Notes: generated by a model not told the origin, from the sequence alone. A stretch of 64,000 bases of DNA from Bradyrhizobium hereditatis (GCF_020329435.1 NZ_JAGKJK010000011.1:124001-188000); one strand, 5' to 3'; positions 36,731 through 46,411 are shown, counted from the stretch's first letter. Made by a program: numbers and translations.

Positions 36731-38128
36731 ATGAACGCCAATCTGGCTGCACTGCTGTATCTCGTGGCGGGCGTGCTCTTCATCCTGTCGCTGCGCGGGC
36801 TATCCAGCCCCGCGACATCACGCCAGGGCAATCTGTTCGGCATGATCGGCATGGCGATCGCAATCGGCACGACGCTCGCGAGCCATCCGCCGGCTGACGG
36901 CGTGGCCTGGCTATTGGTTGTGCTCGGCATCGCCATTGGCGGCGGCATCGGCGCTGTCATCGCGCGGCGGGTGCCAATGACATCGATGCCGGAACTTGTC
37001 GCGGCCTTCCACTCGCTGGTCGGCATGGCCGCGGTGCTGGTCGCCGCGGGCGCCTTTTACGCACCGGAAGCCTTCGATATCGGCAAGCCCGGCGCCATTC
37101 ACGCCTCCAGCCTCGTCGAAATGTCGCTTGGCGTCGCCATCGGCGCGCTGACCTTCACCGGTTCGGTGATCGCGTTCCTCAAGCTTTCGGCTCGCATGAG
37201 CGGTGCGCCGATCATTTTGCCATTCCGCCACGCCATCAACATCGCGCTCGGACTTGCGCTAGTGTTCTTCATCTTCGGTCTGGTACGCTCTGGCAGCGCG
37301 ATCGACTTCTGGCTGATCACCATCATCGCGCTGGTGCTCGGTGTGCTCATGATCATCCCGATCGGCGGCGCCGACATGCCGGTCGTGATCTCGATGCTGA
37401 ACTCCTATTCCGGCTGGGCCGCGGCCGGCATCGGTTTCACGCTGGGTAACTCCGCGCTGATCATCACCGGCGCGCTGGTCGGCTCCTCGGGCGCGATCCT
37501 GTCCTACATCATGTGCCACGCGATGAACCGCTCGTTCATCTCGGTCATTCTCGGCGGCTTCGGCGGCGAGACCGCGGCGGCTGGCGGCGGCTCCGGCGAA
37601 CAGAAGCCGGCCAAGCTCGGCTCGGCCGACGACGCCGCCTTCATCATGAAGAACGCCTCCAAGGTTATCATCGTCCCCGGCTATGGCATGGCCGTGGCGC
37701 AGGCGCAGCACGCGCTACGTGAAATGGCCGACCTGTTGAAGAAGGAAGGCGTCGAGGTGAAGTACGCGATTCACCCGGTGGCGGGCCGCATGCCAGGTCA
37801 CATGAATGTGCTGCTGGCGGAAGCCAACGTGCCCTATGACGAGGTGTTCGAGCTCGAGGACATCAACTCCGAATTCGCGCAGGCCGACATTGCTTTCGTG
37901 ATCGGCGCCAATGACGTGACCAACCCGGCCGCCGAGGAAGACAAGAGCTCGCCGATCTACGGCATGCCGGTGCTGCAGGTCTGGAAGGCCGGCACCGTGA
38001 TGTTCATCAAGCGCTCTCTGGCTTCGGGTTATGCCGGCATCGACAATCCGCTGTTTTATCGCGACAACACCATGATGCTCCTTGGTGATGCCAAGAAGGT
38101 GACCGAGAATATCGTCAAGGGGATGTAA
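36731..38128 (+). CDS. pntB: NAD(P) transhydrogenase subunit beta
   Basis: PntB forms the rest of the proton channel (residues 1-260, about nine helices) and the NADP(H)-binding domain III. The C-terminal domain is clear: VIIVPGYGMAVAQAQHA (nucleotide loop), VKYAIHPVAGRMPGHMNVLLAEANVPYD, and FVIGANDVTNPAAEEDKSSPIYGMPVL, with the conserved Asp of the NADP loop. It ends the pnt operon and is followed 18 bases later by a hydrolase gene that may be read through. Confidence 0.97.
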   Translation: MNANLAALLYLVAGVLFILSLRGLSSPATSRQGNLFGMIGMAIAIGTTLASHPPADGVAWLLVVLGIAIGGGIGAVIARRVPMTSMPELVAAFHSLVGMAAVLVAAGAFYAPEAFDIGKPGAIHASSLVEMSLGVAIGALTFTGSVIAFLKLSARMSGAPIILPFRHAINIALGLALVFFIFGLVRSGSAIDFWLITIIALVLGVLMIIPIGGADMPVVISMLNSYSGWAAAGIGFTLGNSALIITGALVGSSGAILSYIMCHAMNRSFISVILGGFGGETAAAGGGSGEQKPAKLGSADDAAFIMKNASKVIIVPGYGMAVAQAQHALREMADLLKKEGVEVKYAIHPVAGRMPGHMNVLLAEANVPYDEVFELEDINSEFAQADIAFVIGANDVTNPAAEEDKSSPIYGMPVLQVWKAGTVMFIKRSLASGYAGIDNPLFYRDNTMMLLGDAKKVTENIVKGM

Positions 38129-38146
38129 CGCGATCGCAGGAAATTC

Positions 38147-38953
38147 ATGACCGCGCTGAAATGGCTGCTGATCACCGTCTCAGCCGGTTATGTCTTGGGC
38201 CTCATCGCGCTTTTCTTCGCGCAGCGCGCCGTCCTGTTTCCTGCCCCGACGAGCGTGCGTACGCCGCCGCAAGCAATGGGCTTTCCGGAAGCTGAAGAGC
38301 ACGTTCTCAACACGGCTGATGGCGAGAAGGTCATCGTCTGGCATGTTCCGGCGAGACCCGGCCGCCCGGTCATCCTGTATTTCCACGGCAATGGCGATTA
38401 TCTCGCCGGCTTCTTCGGCCGCTTTCGCGGCCTGATCGCCGACGGGATGGGCATCGTCGCACTCTCGTATCGCGGCTATGCCGGCTCGAGCGGGCACCCG
38501 AGCGAGCAGGGATTGCTGCAGGATGCCGCAGCGGCCTACGCTTTCACGGCAGCGCGCTACCGCGCGGACAGGATCGTTGCGTGGGGATTTTCACTCGGCA
38601 CCGGTGTCGCTGTTGCGCTGGCGGCTGAACAGCCTATCGGAAAACTGATCCTGGAATCGGCCTATACCTCCCTCGCGGACGTGGGCGCGTCAGCGTTCTG
38701 GTTCGCGCCGGTCCGCATTTTTATGCGGGATCAGTTCCATTCGGACAAGCGCATCGCGAGGATCAAGGTTCCGCTGCTCGTCATGCATGGCGCGCTTGAT
38801 GTCGCGATACCCGTCGCCTTTGGCGAACGGCTGTTTGCGCTGGCGAACGAACCGAAACGGTTCGTCCGCCTAGCGAGGGGCGGTCATAACGATCTGGACA
38901 ATTTCGGCGCGATTGAAATCGCGCGAAATTTCATCAACCTTGCAGGGGGGTGA
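38147..38953 (+). CDS. Membrane-anchored alpha/beta hydrolase (BEM46/YfhR-like)
   Basis: A 268-residue alpha/beta hydrolase with one N-terminal membrane helix (LLITVSAGYVLGLIALFF). The nucleophile elbow is GFSLGTG, the acid lies in MHGALDVAIP and the His in ARGGHNDLDN; YFHGNGDY is the oxyanion segment. This is the layout of the BEM46/YfhR group, whose physiological substrates are unknown. It starts 18 bases after pntB with AGGAAA before the ATG. Confidence 0.9.
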   Translation: MTALKWLLITVSAGYVLGLIALFFAQRAVLFPAPTSVRTPPQAMGFPEAEEHVLNTADGEKVIVWHVPARPGRPVILYFHGNGDYLAGFFGRFRGLIADGMGIVALSYRGYAGSSGHPSEQGLLQDAAAAYAFTAARYRADRIVAWGFSLGTGVAVALAAEQPIGKLILESAYTSLADVGASAFWFAPVRIFMRDQFHSDKRIARIKVPLLVMHGALDVAIPVAFGERLFALANEPKRFVRLARGGHNDLDNFGAIEIARNFINLAGG

Positions 38954-39007
38954 TGGCCGCTCAGAGGGCGCCTTCGGCCGTCCACGAACTTTCGAGGATT
39001 TTTCCGC

Positions 39008-40105
39008 ATGAGCTCATACGGACCGATGCCGAAATCGGCGTGGATATTCCCCGCGCTGGCGGTGCTGTTGTTTGCCACGGCTACCGGCCTCGGGATCAGC
39101 TTTACGCCGTCGGTCGGCGGGGGCGTGTTTGCCGTGGTGCTGCTGGCGATCCTGTTCGGCACCGTGTTTGCGGCCGTGCACCACGCCGAGGTGATCGCCG
39201 AGCGGATCGGCGAGCCCTACGGCACGTTGCTTTTAACGCTTGCGGTCACCATCATAGAGGTCGCCCTGATCGCAACCATCATGGCCGGCGAAAAGCCGCT
39301 GCCGGCACTGGCGCGCGACACAGTGTTTGCGGTGGTGATGATCGTGTGCAACGGCCTCGTCGGCCTCTGCATCTTCATCGGCGGCTTCCGCTACCGAGAG
39401 CAGGATGTTCAGGTCTCGGGTTCGAACCTTTATCTCAGCGTCCTGTTTGTGCTGGCGACCATCACGTTGATCATGCCGAACTATACGCTGACGGCGCCCG
39501 GGCCGGTCTATTCGGCGGCCCAGCTCGGTTTCGTCAGCGTCATCACCGTCGTGCTCTACGCTTTCTTCCTCTACACCCAGACCATCCGGCATCGTGACTA
39601 TTTCATCAACCGGGCCGATGGAAAGACATTTGACGAATCCCGGCTGTCCAATCGGATGCTTGTGGTCAGCATCGTGCTGCTGCTGCTGTCGCTGCTGGCG
39701 GTGGTGCTGCTGGCGAAAAAATTTTCGGCGACCGTCGATGCGGTAACCGCCATGATCGGCGCGCCGCCGGCCTTCGCAGGCGTGGTGGTGGCGCTGTTGA
39801 TCCTGATGCCGGAGAGCGTTGCGGCTGTCGGCGCGGCGCGCCGGAACGACCTGCAGAAGAGCATCAATCTCGCACTTGGCTCTTCGCTCGCCACGATCGG
39901 GCTGACGGTGCCGGCGGTCGCGGTGGTCGCCTACACGCTCGACAAGCAATTGCATCTCGGGCTCAACGCGCCCGAGATGGTGCTGTTGGTACTGACCTTC
40001 GTTGTCAGCATGCTCACCTTCGGCACCGGGCGCACCAACATCCTGTTCGGGCTCGTGCACATGCTGGTGTTTGCCGTGTACCTGTTCATGGTATTCGTGC
40101 CGTAA
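39008..40105 (+). CDS. chaA: ChaA-type Ca2+/H+ antiporter
   Basis: A 365-residue cation/proton antiporter of the CaCA superfamily. Eleven or so hydrophobic segments include both inverted alpha-repeats: GEPYGTLLLTLAVTIIEVALIATIM in the first half and ILMPESVAAVGAARRNDLQKSINLALGSSLATIGLTVP in the second, each with the buried Glu that binds the cation. It would export Ca2+ and possibly Na+ or K+ at high pH. The cupin gene follows after 18 bases. Confidence 0.92.
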   Translation: MSSYGPMPKSAWIFPALAVLLFATATGLGISFTPSVGGGVFAVVLLAILFGTVFAAVHHAEVIAERIGEPYGTLLLTLAVTIIEVALIATIMAGEKPLPALARDTVFAVVMIVCNGLVGLCIFIGGFRYREQDVQVSGSNLYLSVLFVLATITLIMPNYTLTAPGPVYSAAQLGFVSVITVVLYAFFLYTQTIRHRDYFINRADGKTFDESRLSNRMLVVSIVLLLLSLLAVVLLAKKFSATVDAVTAMIGAPPAFAGVVVALLILMPESVAAVGAARRNDLQKSINLALGSSLATIGLTVPAVAVVAYTLDKQLHLGLNAPEMVLLVLTFVVSMLTFGTGRTNILFGLVHMLVFAVYLFMVFVP

Positions 40106-40123
40106 TCCCACTGGAGTGAACGC

Positions 40124-40408
40124 ATGCTCGCCGCCAAATCCGACGTTCAGGTCGATACATCAGAAGTCCGCGTCACCGAATGGCGGTTGGCGCCGGGCAG
40201 CGCTACCGGCTACCACACCCACGAGATGGACTACGTGATCGTGCCGGTGACCTCGGGCGAGATGACCATCGTCGCGCCGAACGGCGAACGGACGAAATCG
40301 CAGCTCGCGGCCGGCAAATCCTATTTCCGGAAAGCCGGCGTCCAGCATGATGTGCTCAACGAGACGGCAAGCGAGATCGTGTTCCTGGAGGTCGAGCTGA
40401 AGCCCTGA
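40124..40408 (+). CDS. Small cupin-domain protein
   Basis: A 94-residue single cupin. RLAPGSATGYHTHEMDYVIVPVTSGEMTI supplies the first metal-binding motif (HTH with Glu), and AGKSYFRKAGVQHDVLNETASEIVFLEVE the second (His). Such small cupins bind a metal and serve as sensors or isomerases; none can be assigned. It lies 18 bases after chaA and is probably co-transcribed. Confidence 0.85.
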   Translation: MLAAKSDVQVDTSEVRVTEWRLAPGSATGYHTHEMDYVIVPVTSGEMTIVAPNGERTKSQLAAGKSYFRKAGVQHDVLNETASEIVFLEVELKP

Positions 40409-40609
40409 CCATTCATGTCAGGTTCCCAGCTTGCTGAGCGCGGTGGGCTGCCTTCAATGGCGTGGGGAACCGCGGGGCATTTTCCGTCGTCCAACGCCGA
40501 GAGCGCGGCGTCTGCACAGGAACTGCTGAATTGCCACCGATCCGTCGCAGTTGATCCCTCAATGTGCCTCAAAGTTCCGGCATTTGGACGACCGTGGGGA
40601 GTGCCCTAA

Positions 40610-41626
40610 ATGCTGAATTACCTCAAGAAATTTGCGGTGGACATCTTCCCCTCGGTGGCTGCGACCGTCATCGGGGCGTACATCGTCAATCACTACATCG
40701 TGGCCAAGCCGGCGGACGCCCCTGCCGCCGCCGCGGTGTCTGCGGCTAACCCCAAGGGCGACGGCAAGGCTGAAGCCAATGCCGCTGAAGACAAGGCAGA
40801 TGCCAAGTCTGGCGAGAGCTCAGCCAACGTCAGCAATCTCCCGGCGGCCGGCGTGAAGGCGAGGGGAATCTCCGAGAAGGCCATCATGGAAAAGAACGCC
40901 GCCGAACGGTCGGCGGTGGCCGAAAAGATCCAGAAGGCCGATGAGAAGGCTGAGATCAAAGCTGACGCCAAGCCTGATGCGAACAAGGCCGACACGAACA
41001 AGCCCGATACGAACAAGTCCGAGGTGAAATCGGCCGAAAGCCCGGCCGACGTCGACCGCCGTCATGCCGCAGCGCCGCGCGAGAAGGAAAAGATTCGCGT
41101 GGTGCTGCCGTCGCCCATCCAGCCCGTCAATACTCCGGCGGCTCCGGTTGCGGCGGCTGCGCCGGCCGCACCGCCCGCGCCGGCTGTCCCGGTCGAGACT
41201 GCGGCTGCGCCGGAGGAACGTCGCGACGCCAACGACCTGGCGCGCGCTGCGATCGAGCGCTTGCGCGCCAACGGCGAGACCTCGCCGCGCGTTGCCGAAC
41301 CGGCCCGCGCACCCGAAGCGCCGAAGGTCGCGAACGCGCCCACCACCACGAATGCACCGGCGCTTCGTCCGCTGCCGCCGCCCATCATGATTTCGGGTTC
41401 ACCGGCTGGCGAGCCGTTTGGCCAGACCCGCTCGCAGGCGCGTCCGCCTTATGCAGAGGCCAACGATCCGAACCGTCCGGTCCCGCCCGCCGATATTCCG
41501 ACCTCGCGCCCGCTCGATCTGCGTGCCGAAATGGCCGAACCTTCCGTGCGCGAACGCGCCACGGCGGCGGCCGAGGACGCGCTGTCGACCGCCAAGTCGA
41601 TCTTCCACGCGGTGCTGCCGAAATAA
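40610..41626 (+). CDS. Ala/Pro/Lys-rich single-pass membrane protein
   Basis: A 338-residue protein that I do not recognise. One N-terminal helix (VDIFPSVAATVIGAYIVNHYIV) anchors a long low-complexity tail. Residues about 100-145 carry a Lys/Asp/Asn repeat (KADTNKPDTNKSEVK), and residues 165-280 are Pro/Ala-rich. A short C-terminal segment (RERATAAAEDALSTAKSIFHAVLPK) is more regular. It could span the periplasm or act as a scaffold. GGGGAG precedes the ATG, and a strong terminator follows. Confidence 0.75.
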   Translation: MLNYLKKFAVDIFPSVAATVIGAYIVNHYIVAKPADAPAAAAVSAANPKGDGKAEANAAEDKADAKSGESSANVSNLPAAGVKARGISEKAIMEKNAAERSAVAEKIQKADEKAEIKADAKPDANKADTNKPDTNKSEVKSAESPADVDRRHAAAPREKEKIRVVLPSPIQPVNTPAAPVAAAAPAAPPAPAVPVETAAAPEERRDANDLARAAIERLRANGETSPRVAEPARAPEAPKVANAPTTTNAPALRPLPPPIMISGSPAGEPFGQTRSQARPPYAEANDPNRPVPPADIPTSRPLDLRAEMAEPSVRERATAAAEDALSTAKSIFHAVLPK

Positions 41627-41650
41627 TCTACGGCTCTTTGAGCGAAGCGT

Positions 41651-41678
41651 GCCCTCGGACTTGATCCGGGGGCTTTTT
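41651..41678 (+). terminator. Rho-independent terminator
   Basis: GCCCTCGGA, loop CTTGA and TCCGGGGGC form a 9-bp stem with one wobble, followed by TTTTTG. It ends the transcript of the Ala/Pro-rich membrane protein. Confidence 0.85.
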
Positions 41679-41745
41679 GTTTGGCGCGCGAAAGCGCATC
41701 AAGCAGACGGCGGCGAGATTCGGATCCAATCAAATCCGAAGAAGG

Positions 41746-42384
41746 CTAACCGCCGGTGCGCGCCAGGCCACTTCGCGCAGCTTCATCCTTGGGCCGTAGC
41801 GCCAGCGCACGGCCGTACGAGGTGAACGCCTTGGCCTTGTCGCCGAGCCGTTCGTAGGTGACACCGCGGGCTGACCAGGCTTGCGCGCTGCTCGGATCGG
41901 CCTGCACTGCTTCGTCGAGATCGGAAGCGGCTTCCTTTGCTTTGTCGATGGCGAGATAGCTGTTGGCACGCGCCAGCAGCGGCTCGACCCGTTGCGGGGT
42001 CAGGCCGTTGGCGGCGGTGAAGTCTGCAATCGCCTGCTCATGCTGTTTGTCGGCCTGATAGATCAGGCCGCGGCCATAGAGGGCCTGCACGTTGTAGGGA
42101 TCGAGCGCGAGCGCGCGGTCGAAGTCCGCGAGCGCTTCCTCGGTCTTGCCGGATTTGGCGAGGGCTTGGCCGCGCGCGGCGTAGCCTTGGGCGTCGCTGA
42201 CATTCTGTCCGCTGATCGTGCCTGTCGGCTTCTGATCGATTGCCTGCGGCTTGTCCGATCCCCATGATCCCAGATCAAACGAACAGCCACCGAGGGGAAT
42301 GGTGAGAACAATCGCGAGCAGCGTGATGGGAATGGCCGTGGACCGTGAAGCGCAGTGAAGGGCATTGCAATCCGTAACGGCCAT
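41746..42384 (-). CDS. TPR-repeat lipoprotein
   Basis: A 212-residue envelope lipoprotein. The signal peptide ends at the lipobox LGGC (near residue 33). Four TPR-like repeats follow, including GYAARGQALAKSGKTEEALADFDRALALDPYN and ALYGRGLIYQADKQHEQAIADF. TPR domains mediate protein contacts, and the partner is unknown. I start at the ATG at 42384, because the frame runs further up but without signal-peptide character. Confidence 0.85.
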   Translation of the reverse strand: MAVTDCNALHCASRSTAIPITLLAIVLTIPLGGCSFDLGSWGSDKPQAIDQKPTGTISGQNVSDAQGYAARGQALAKSGKTEEALADFDRALALDPYNVQALYGRGLIYQADKQHEQAIADFTAANGLTPQRVEPLLARANSYLAIDKAKEAASDLDEAVQADPSSAQAWSARGVTYERLGDKAKAFTSYGRALALRPKDEAARSGLARTGG

Positions 42385-42503
42385 GCAGCGGCTTACTCTC
42401 GCGTTCAATGCGCCGTAGGTAGCGTGACGGGCCGCAAAATGCATCGGCCAAAATGGCCCCACCACATGTTTCGTGCAGCCGCTGTTGCGGAGGACGGAAC
42501 GCG

Positions 42504-42535
42504 AAAACAAAAACGCGGGCTCGGGGCCCGCGTTT
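42504..42535 (-). terminator. Rho-independent terminator of rpsU
   Basis: On the minus strand AAACGCGGGC and GCCCGCGTTT form a 10-bp stem with a 5-base loop, followed by TTTTTGTTTTC. It lies about 25 bases after the rpsU stop. Confidence 0.88.
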
Positions 42536-42559
42536 CAGTTCAATCTCTGAAGGACGCGC

Positions 42560-42856
42560 TCAGCGCGGTCCACGCCCGGCACCCGGGCCACCACGGCCGC
42601 CGGCGCGGTCCGCACCTGGGCCGGCGCCGAACACCGGCTTCGGCTTCATCGGCAGCAGGCCTTCACGCTGCAGCTTCTTGCGGGCCAGCTTGCGCGCGCG
42701 GCGCACGGCTTCGGCCTTTTCACGGGCCTTCTTCTCGGACGGTTTTTCGTAGTGGCCGCGGAGCTTCATCTCGCGGAAGATACCCTCGCGCTGCATCTTC
42801 TTCTTCAGCGCCTTGAGGGCTTGATCGACGTTGTTATCGCGAACGAGAACCTGCAC
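42560..42856 (-). CDS. rpsU: 30S ribosomal protein S21
   Basis: S21 joins the small subunit late and helps initiation on mRNA. The 98-residue protein opens MQVLVRDNNVDQALKALKKKMQREGIFREMK, the S21 signature, and ends in a Gly/Arg/Pro-rich tail (GGRGGPGAGRG) longer than the 70-residue E. coli protein, as in other rhizobia. The start codon is GTG at 42856 with AGAGGA before it. It is followed by a strong terminator. Confidence 0.96.
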   Translation of the reverse strand: MQVLVRDNNVDQALKALKKKMQREGIFREMKLRGHYEKPSEKKAREKAEAVRRARKLARKKLQREGLLPMKPKPVFGAGPGADRAGGRGGPGAGRGPR

Positions 42857-43112
42857 GCGGCATCCTCTTTCAATTGATCGGATCGGAATTCTGGTAAAGC
42901 GAAGGGCCGGCGAAAGCCCTGGCCCTTAACCCTGAGCGCGGGCATGTAGCAGACAAAAGCGCAGATGTCCACCTGAGAAGGCGGTTTCTGGCCCGGAAAG
43001 GCCCCGAAAATCGGCGGGATTCGGCCGCTGCGAACCCCGAATTCCTCAAATAACGCACCCTTCACGGCGTCCTCCTAGCATCCGGGAACGCAAAAACATG
43101 CGGGAGGCGCGT

Positions 43113-43835
43113 ATGAACACCAAGAAATATGCCGCTGAAGCAATCGGCACGTTTTGGCTCACATTTGCGGGATGCGGCAGCGCAGTCATTGCGGCCGGCT
43201 TCCCCCAGGTCGGGATCGGGCTCGTCGGAGTGTCTCTGGCATTCGGCCTGAGCGTCGTGACCATGGCCTATGCCATCGGCCACATCTCGGGCTGCCACCT
43301 CAATCCCGCGGTTACGGTCGGCCTCGCGGCGGGCGGACGATTTCCGGCGCAGCAGATTCTCCCCTATGTGATCGCGCAGGTGGTCGGCGCCATTGTTGCT
43401 GCGGCGTTGCTCTATGTGATCGCAATCGGCGCGCCGGGGTTCGATCTCGGCAAGGGGTTCGCCGCTAACGGCTATGATGCGCATTCGCCCGGCCAGTACA
43501 CCATGATGGCCTGCTTCATCACCGAGGTGGTGATGACCATGATGTTCCTGTTCATCATCATGGGCGCCACCCACGGCAAGGCGCCCGCGGGTTTTGCGCC
43601 GCTGGCGATCGGGTTGGCGCTGGTGATGATCCATCTCGTCAGCATTCCCGTCACCAACACCTCGGTGAATCCGGCGCGCAGCACTGGACCCGCGTTGTTC
43701 GTCGGCGGCTGGGCGATAGTGCAGCTTTGGCTGTTCTGGGTGGCGCCGCTGATTGGCGGAGCGCTCGGCGGCGTCATCTATCGCTGGCTCAGTGAGGAGC
43801 CCGCCGGCGTTGTCGAAGGCTTGAAAACAGCCTGA
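43113..43835 (+). CDS. aqpZ: Aquaporin Z
   Basis: A 240-residue water channel with six membrane helices. The two NPA boxes are in GCHLNPAVTVGL and NTSVNPARSTGPAL, with Arg following the second as in selective water pores. The start AAEAIGTFWLTFAGCGSAV matches AqpZ. I choose the ATG at 43113 with GGGAGG before it; an in-frame ATG 15 bases earlier overlaps that site. It converges with purK downstream. Confidence 0.95.
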   Translation: MNTKKYAAEAIGTFWLTFAGCGSAVIAAGFPQVGIGLVGVSLAFGLSVVTMAYAIGHISGCHLNPAVTVGLAAGGRFPAQQILPYVIAQVVGAIVAAALLYVIAIGAPGFDLGKGFAANGYDAHSPGQYTMMACFITEVVMTMMFLFIIMGATHGKAPAGFAPLAIGLALVMIHLVSIPVTNTSVNPARSTGPALFVGGWAIVQLWLFWVAPLIGGALGGVIYRWLSEEPAGVVEGLKTA

Positions 43836-43855
43836 TCGGCGAAAGCCGGTAAGCG

Positions 43856-44959
43856 TTATTTCCTGCGCGCCGGGACCACCTCGGTGACATGGCCCATCTT
43901 GCGGCCCGGCCGCGGCGCGCCCTTGCCATAGAGGTGGACCGTGGCGCCGGGGACCGCGAGCCATCGCTCGTAGGTCAAGATGTCGTCGCCGATCAAATTG
44001 GTCATGGTGATCTCGCCGTGACGAACCGGCTTGCCGAGCGGCCAGCCGGCGATCGCGCGGATGTGCTGCTCGAATTGCGAGATCGAGGCGCCGTCCAGCG
44101 TCCAGTGCCCGGAATTATGTACCCGCGGCGCGATCTCGTTGACCAGCACTTTCGGCTTGCCATTCTCGGTGACCACGAACAATTCGACTGCGAGCACACC
44201 GACATAGTCGAGCGCGGTTGCGATCTTCTCGGCGACGGCGCGCGCCTCCGCAGCCAGCTCATCCGATATCGCAGCCGGTACGCGCGAGAATTTCAGGATG
44301 TGATCGCGGTGCTCGTTTTCGGTGACGTCGTAGCATTCGACTTGACCGTCCACCGAGCGCGCGGCGATCACGGATATCTCGCGCTCGAACGGAACGAAGG
44401 CTTCGAGGATCGCGGATTTGGTGCCGAGCTCTTCCCAGATGCGCACGGGATCGTCGCCCTCGCGAATGATCGACTGGCCCTTGCCGTCATAGCCGAAGCG
44501 GCGGGTCTTGATCACGGCGGGAAGGCCGATGCGCGCAATGGCGGCCTGCAGCGTTTCCGGCGACGACACATCGGCGTAATCGGCGGTGCCGATGCCGAGG
44601 CGCTTGACGAAATCTTTTTCGATCAGCCGGTCCTGCGTGGTTTCGAGGATCGTCTGCGCCGGCAACACGGGACGGCGTGCGGCCAGCACCATGGCGGTCG
44701 CAGCCGGCACGTTCTCGAATTCATAGGTGATGACGTCGACGTCGTTGGCGAACAGCTCAAGCGCCTCGACGTCGGCATATTCGGCGCAGGTCGCGTTCAG
44801 CACGACGTCGAAGGCGGGCGAGTCCGGGTCCGGTGAAAACACCTGGCACTTGAGGCCAAGGCGCGCCGCCGCCATGGCCAGCATCCGGCCCAATTGTCCG
44901 CCGCCGAGAATTCCGATGGTGTCGCCCGGCTTCAGCTTCACCTTGCCTTCAGCCGTCAC
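43856..44959 (-). CDS. purK: 5-(carboxyamino)imidazole ribonucleotide synthase PurK
   Basis: PurK carboxylates AIR with bicarbonate and ATP to N5-CAIR in purine synthesis. The 367-residue ATP-grasp enzyme begins with a nucleotide-binding GILGGGQLGRMLAMAAARLG, and has PAVIKTRRFGYDGKGQ, EAFVPFEREISVIAAR and VNEIAPRVHNSGHWT. The start is a GTG that overlaps the purE stop (GTGA), so the pair is translationally coupled. Confidence 0.96.
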   Translation of the reverse strand: MTAEGKVKLKPGDTIGILGGGQLGRMLAMAAARLGLKCQVFSPDPDSPAFDVVLNATCAEYADVEALELFANDVDVITYEFENVPAATAMVLAARRPVLPAQTILETTQDRLIEKDFVKRLGIGTADYADVSSPETLQAAIARIGLPAVIKTRRFGYDGKGQSIIREGDDPVRIWEELGTKSAILEAFVPFEREISVIAARSVDGQVECYDVTENEHRDHILKFSRVPAAISDELAAEARAVAEKIATALDYVGVLAVELFVVTENGKPKVLVNEIAPRVHNSGHWTLDGASISQFEQHIRAIAGWPLGKPVRHGEITMTNLIGDDILTYERWLAVPGATVHLYGKGAPRPGRKMGHVTEVVPARRK

Positions 44960-45435
44960 TCTGGGCGCTCCTTGACCGCATCCGTTTGCTGCTGGCGCCA
45001 GGCGGCGAGCCGGCCGGCGAGCGCGACATCATTCAGCGCGAGCACGCTGGCCGCGAGCAGCGCAGCGTTGATGGCGCCGGCCTTGCCGATCGCCAGCGTC
45101 CCGACGGGAACGCCTGCCGGCATCTGCACGATCGAGTACAGCGAATCGACACCCGAAAGCACTTTGGATTCGACGGGCACGCCGAACACCGGCAGTTCCG
45201 TCAGCGCCGCCGCCATGCCCGGCAGATGCGCCGCGCCGCCTGCGCCGGCGATGATGACCTTGAAGCCAGCCGCCTTGGCGCCCTTGGCGAAGGCAAATAG
45301 CCGGTCCGGCGTCCGATGGGCCGAGACGATGCGCTTTTCGCAGTCGATCCCGAGCGCCGTCAGCGTCTCGGCGGCGTGGCGCATGGTCTCCCAGTCGGAC
45401 TGGCTGCCCATGATGATGGCGATTGGGGCGGTCAT
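44956..45435 (-). CDS. purE: N5-CAIR mutase PurE
   Basis: PurE rearranges N5-CAIR to CAIR, the step after PurK. The 159-residue class I enzyme has IIMGSQSDWETMRHAAETL (phosphate-binding Gly-Ser region), SAHRTPDRLFAFA with the catalytic His, and IAGAGGAAHLPGM. Its stop overlaps the purK start by four bases, forming a purEK operon. A diguanylate cyclase gene diverges upstream. Confidence 0.96.
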   Translation of the reverse strand: MTAPIAIIMGSQSDWETMRHAAETLTALGIDCEKRIVSAHRTPDRLFAFAKGAKAAGFKVIIAGAGGAAHLPGMAAALTELPVFGVPVESKVLSGVDSLYSIVQMPAGVPVGTLAIGKAGAINAALLAASVLALNDVALAGRLAAWRQQQTDAVKERPE

Positions 45436-45587
45436 CTCGTCAATTCTGTTCGGGAATCCAGAAACATAGGCCGAATTATAGGATCGGCCAGGGGTTCATC
45501 CAAGGCGTGGCAAGGGATCAGGAATGGACTATCCTGTCTTGGTGAATCCCGGCAAGCCTTGATAAGCGAGCCTGCACAGGGAAGGCC

Positions 45588-46268
45588 ATGAAGAAAAAAA
45601 CCAGGGCGAGCGCCTCGGGGGCCAGAAAACGCCCCAAAAGCGCGGCTTCCGGGCGAAAAGTCGCGTCCCGACGGGCATCGGAACAGGTGTCCCGGCCGCC
45701 GACGGTATCCAACGGCGCCAGGGCAACGATTCGCCGGCTCAAGGCGGAACTGGCCCGGACCCAGGCGCAGATCGAGGAACTTCAGGCTTCCGCTGATACC
45801 GACTACCTCTTGGGCATTGCGAACCGTCGCGGCTTCGAGCGCGAACTCAATCGCGCGATTGCCTATATGAAACGCTACCGCGCCTCCGGCGCCCTGGTCG
45901 TGCTCGACGTCGATCGCCTCAAGCCGATCAACGACGCCTTCGGCCACGCCGCTGGCGACCAGGTGCTCAAGGCCATCGTCGCGACGCTAACGGCGCATGT
46001 GCGCGCTTCCGACGTCGTCGGCCGTCTCGGGGGCGACGAGTTTGCGCTGCTGCTCTGGAATCTAAGCGAGACCGACGCCAGGGCCAAGGCCGCCGCACTG
46101 GAGGAAGCGATCGATAGCCTGACATTCGAGTTCGATGGCCGCACCATCACCGCGGGCGCGTCTGCCGGCGTCACCATTCTCGACACCCACTCCGAAGCGG
46201 GCCGCGCGCTGGAAGCGGCCGACAGCGCGATGTATGTGCGCAAGGCGCTGCGGCGGCACGAAGTGTGA
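45588..46268 (+). CDS. Soluble GGDEF diguanylate cyclase
   Basis: A 226-residue protein making cyclic di-GMP. After a basic, Ala/Arg-rich N-terminus (1-40) and a short coiled coil (ATIRRLKAELARTQAQIEELQ), which may serve dimerisation, the GGDEF domain spans about 65-225. The active-site GGDEF is at 148-152, preceded by the inhibitory RASD five residues upstream. No sensor domain is present, so activity may be controlled by dimerisation, product inhibition or expression. It diverges from purE. Confidence 0.92.
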   Translation: MKKKTRASASGARKRPKSAASGRKVASRRASEQVSRPPTVSNGARATIRRLKAELARTQAQIEELQASADTDYLLGIANRRGFERELNRAIAYMKRYRASGALVVLDVDRLKPINDAFGHAAGDQVLKAIVATLTAHVRASDVVGRLGGDEFALLLWNLSETDARAKAAALEEAIDSLTFEFDGRTITAGASAGVTILDTHSEAGRALEAADSAMYVRKALRRHEV

Positions 46269-46411
46269 AATCGCGCCGCGCCAATTTGCGCGAACGCGCG
46301 TTGCAAGCCAGCGGAGCGCGATGATGGAGATAGCAGAGCGCCGGCATGGGAATGCACTACGCGTCGGCTCCGGGTCCGAGATAGAGACGCGCGGTCCAGA
46401 AATGCGATCTG

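Noticed and set aside
40415..40609. A 64-codon open frame between the cupin gene and the Ala/Pro-rich protein
   Set aside because: No ribosome-binding site, no homology that I recognise, and it ends at the next gene's leader; probably non-coding.
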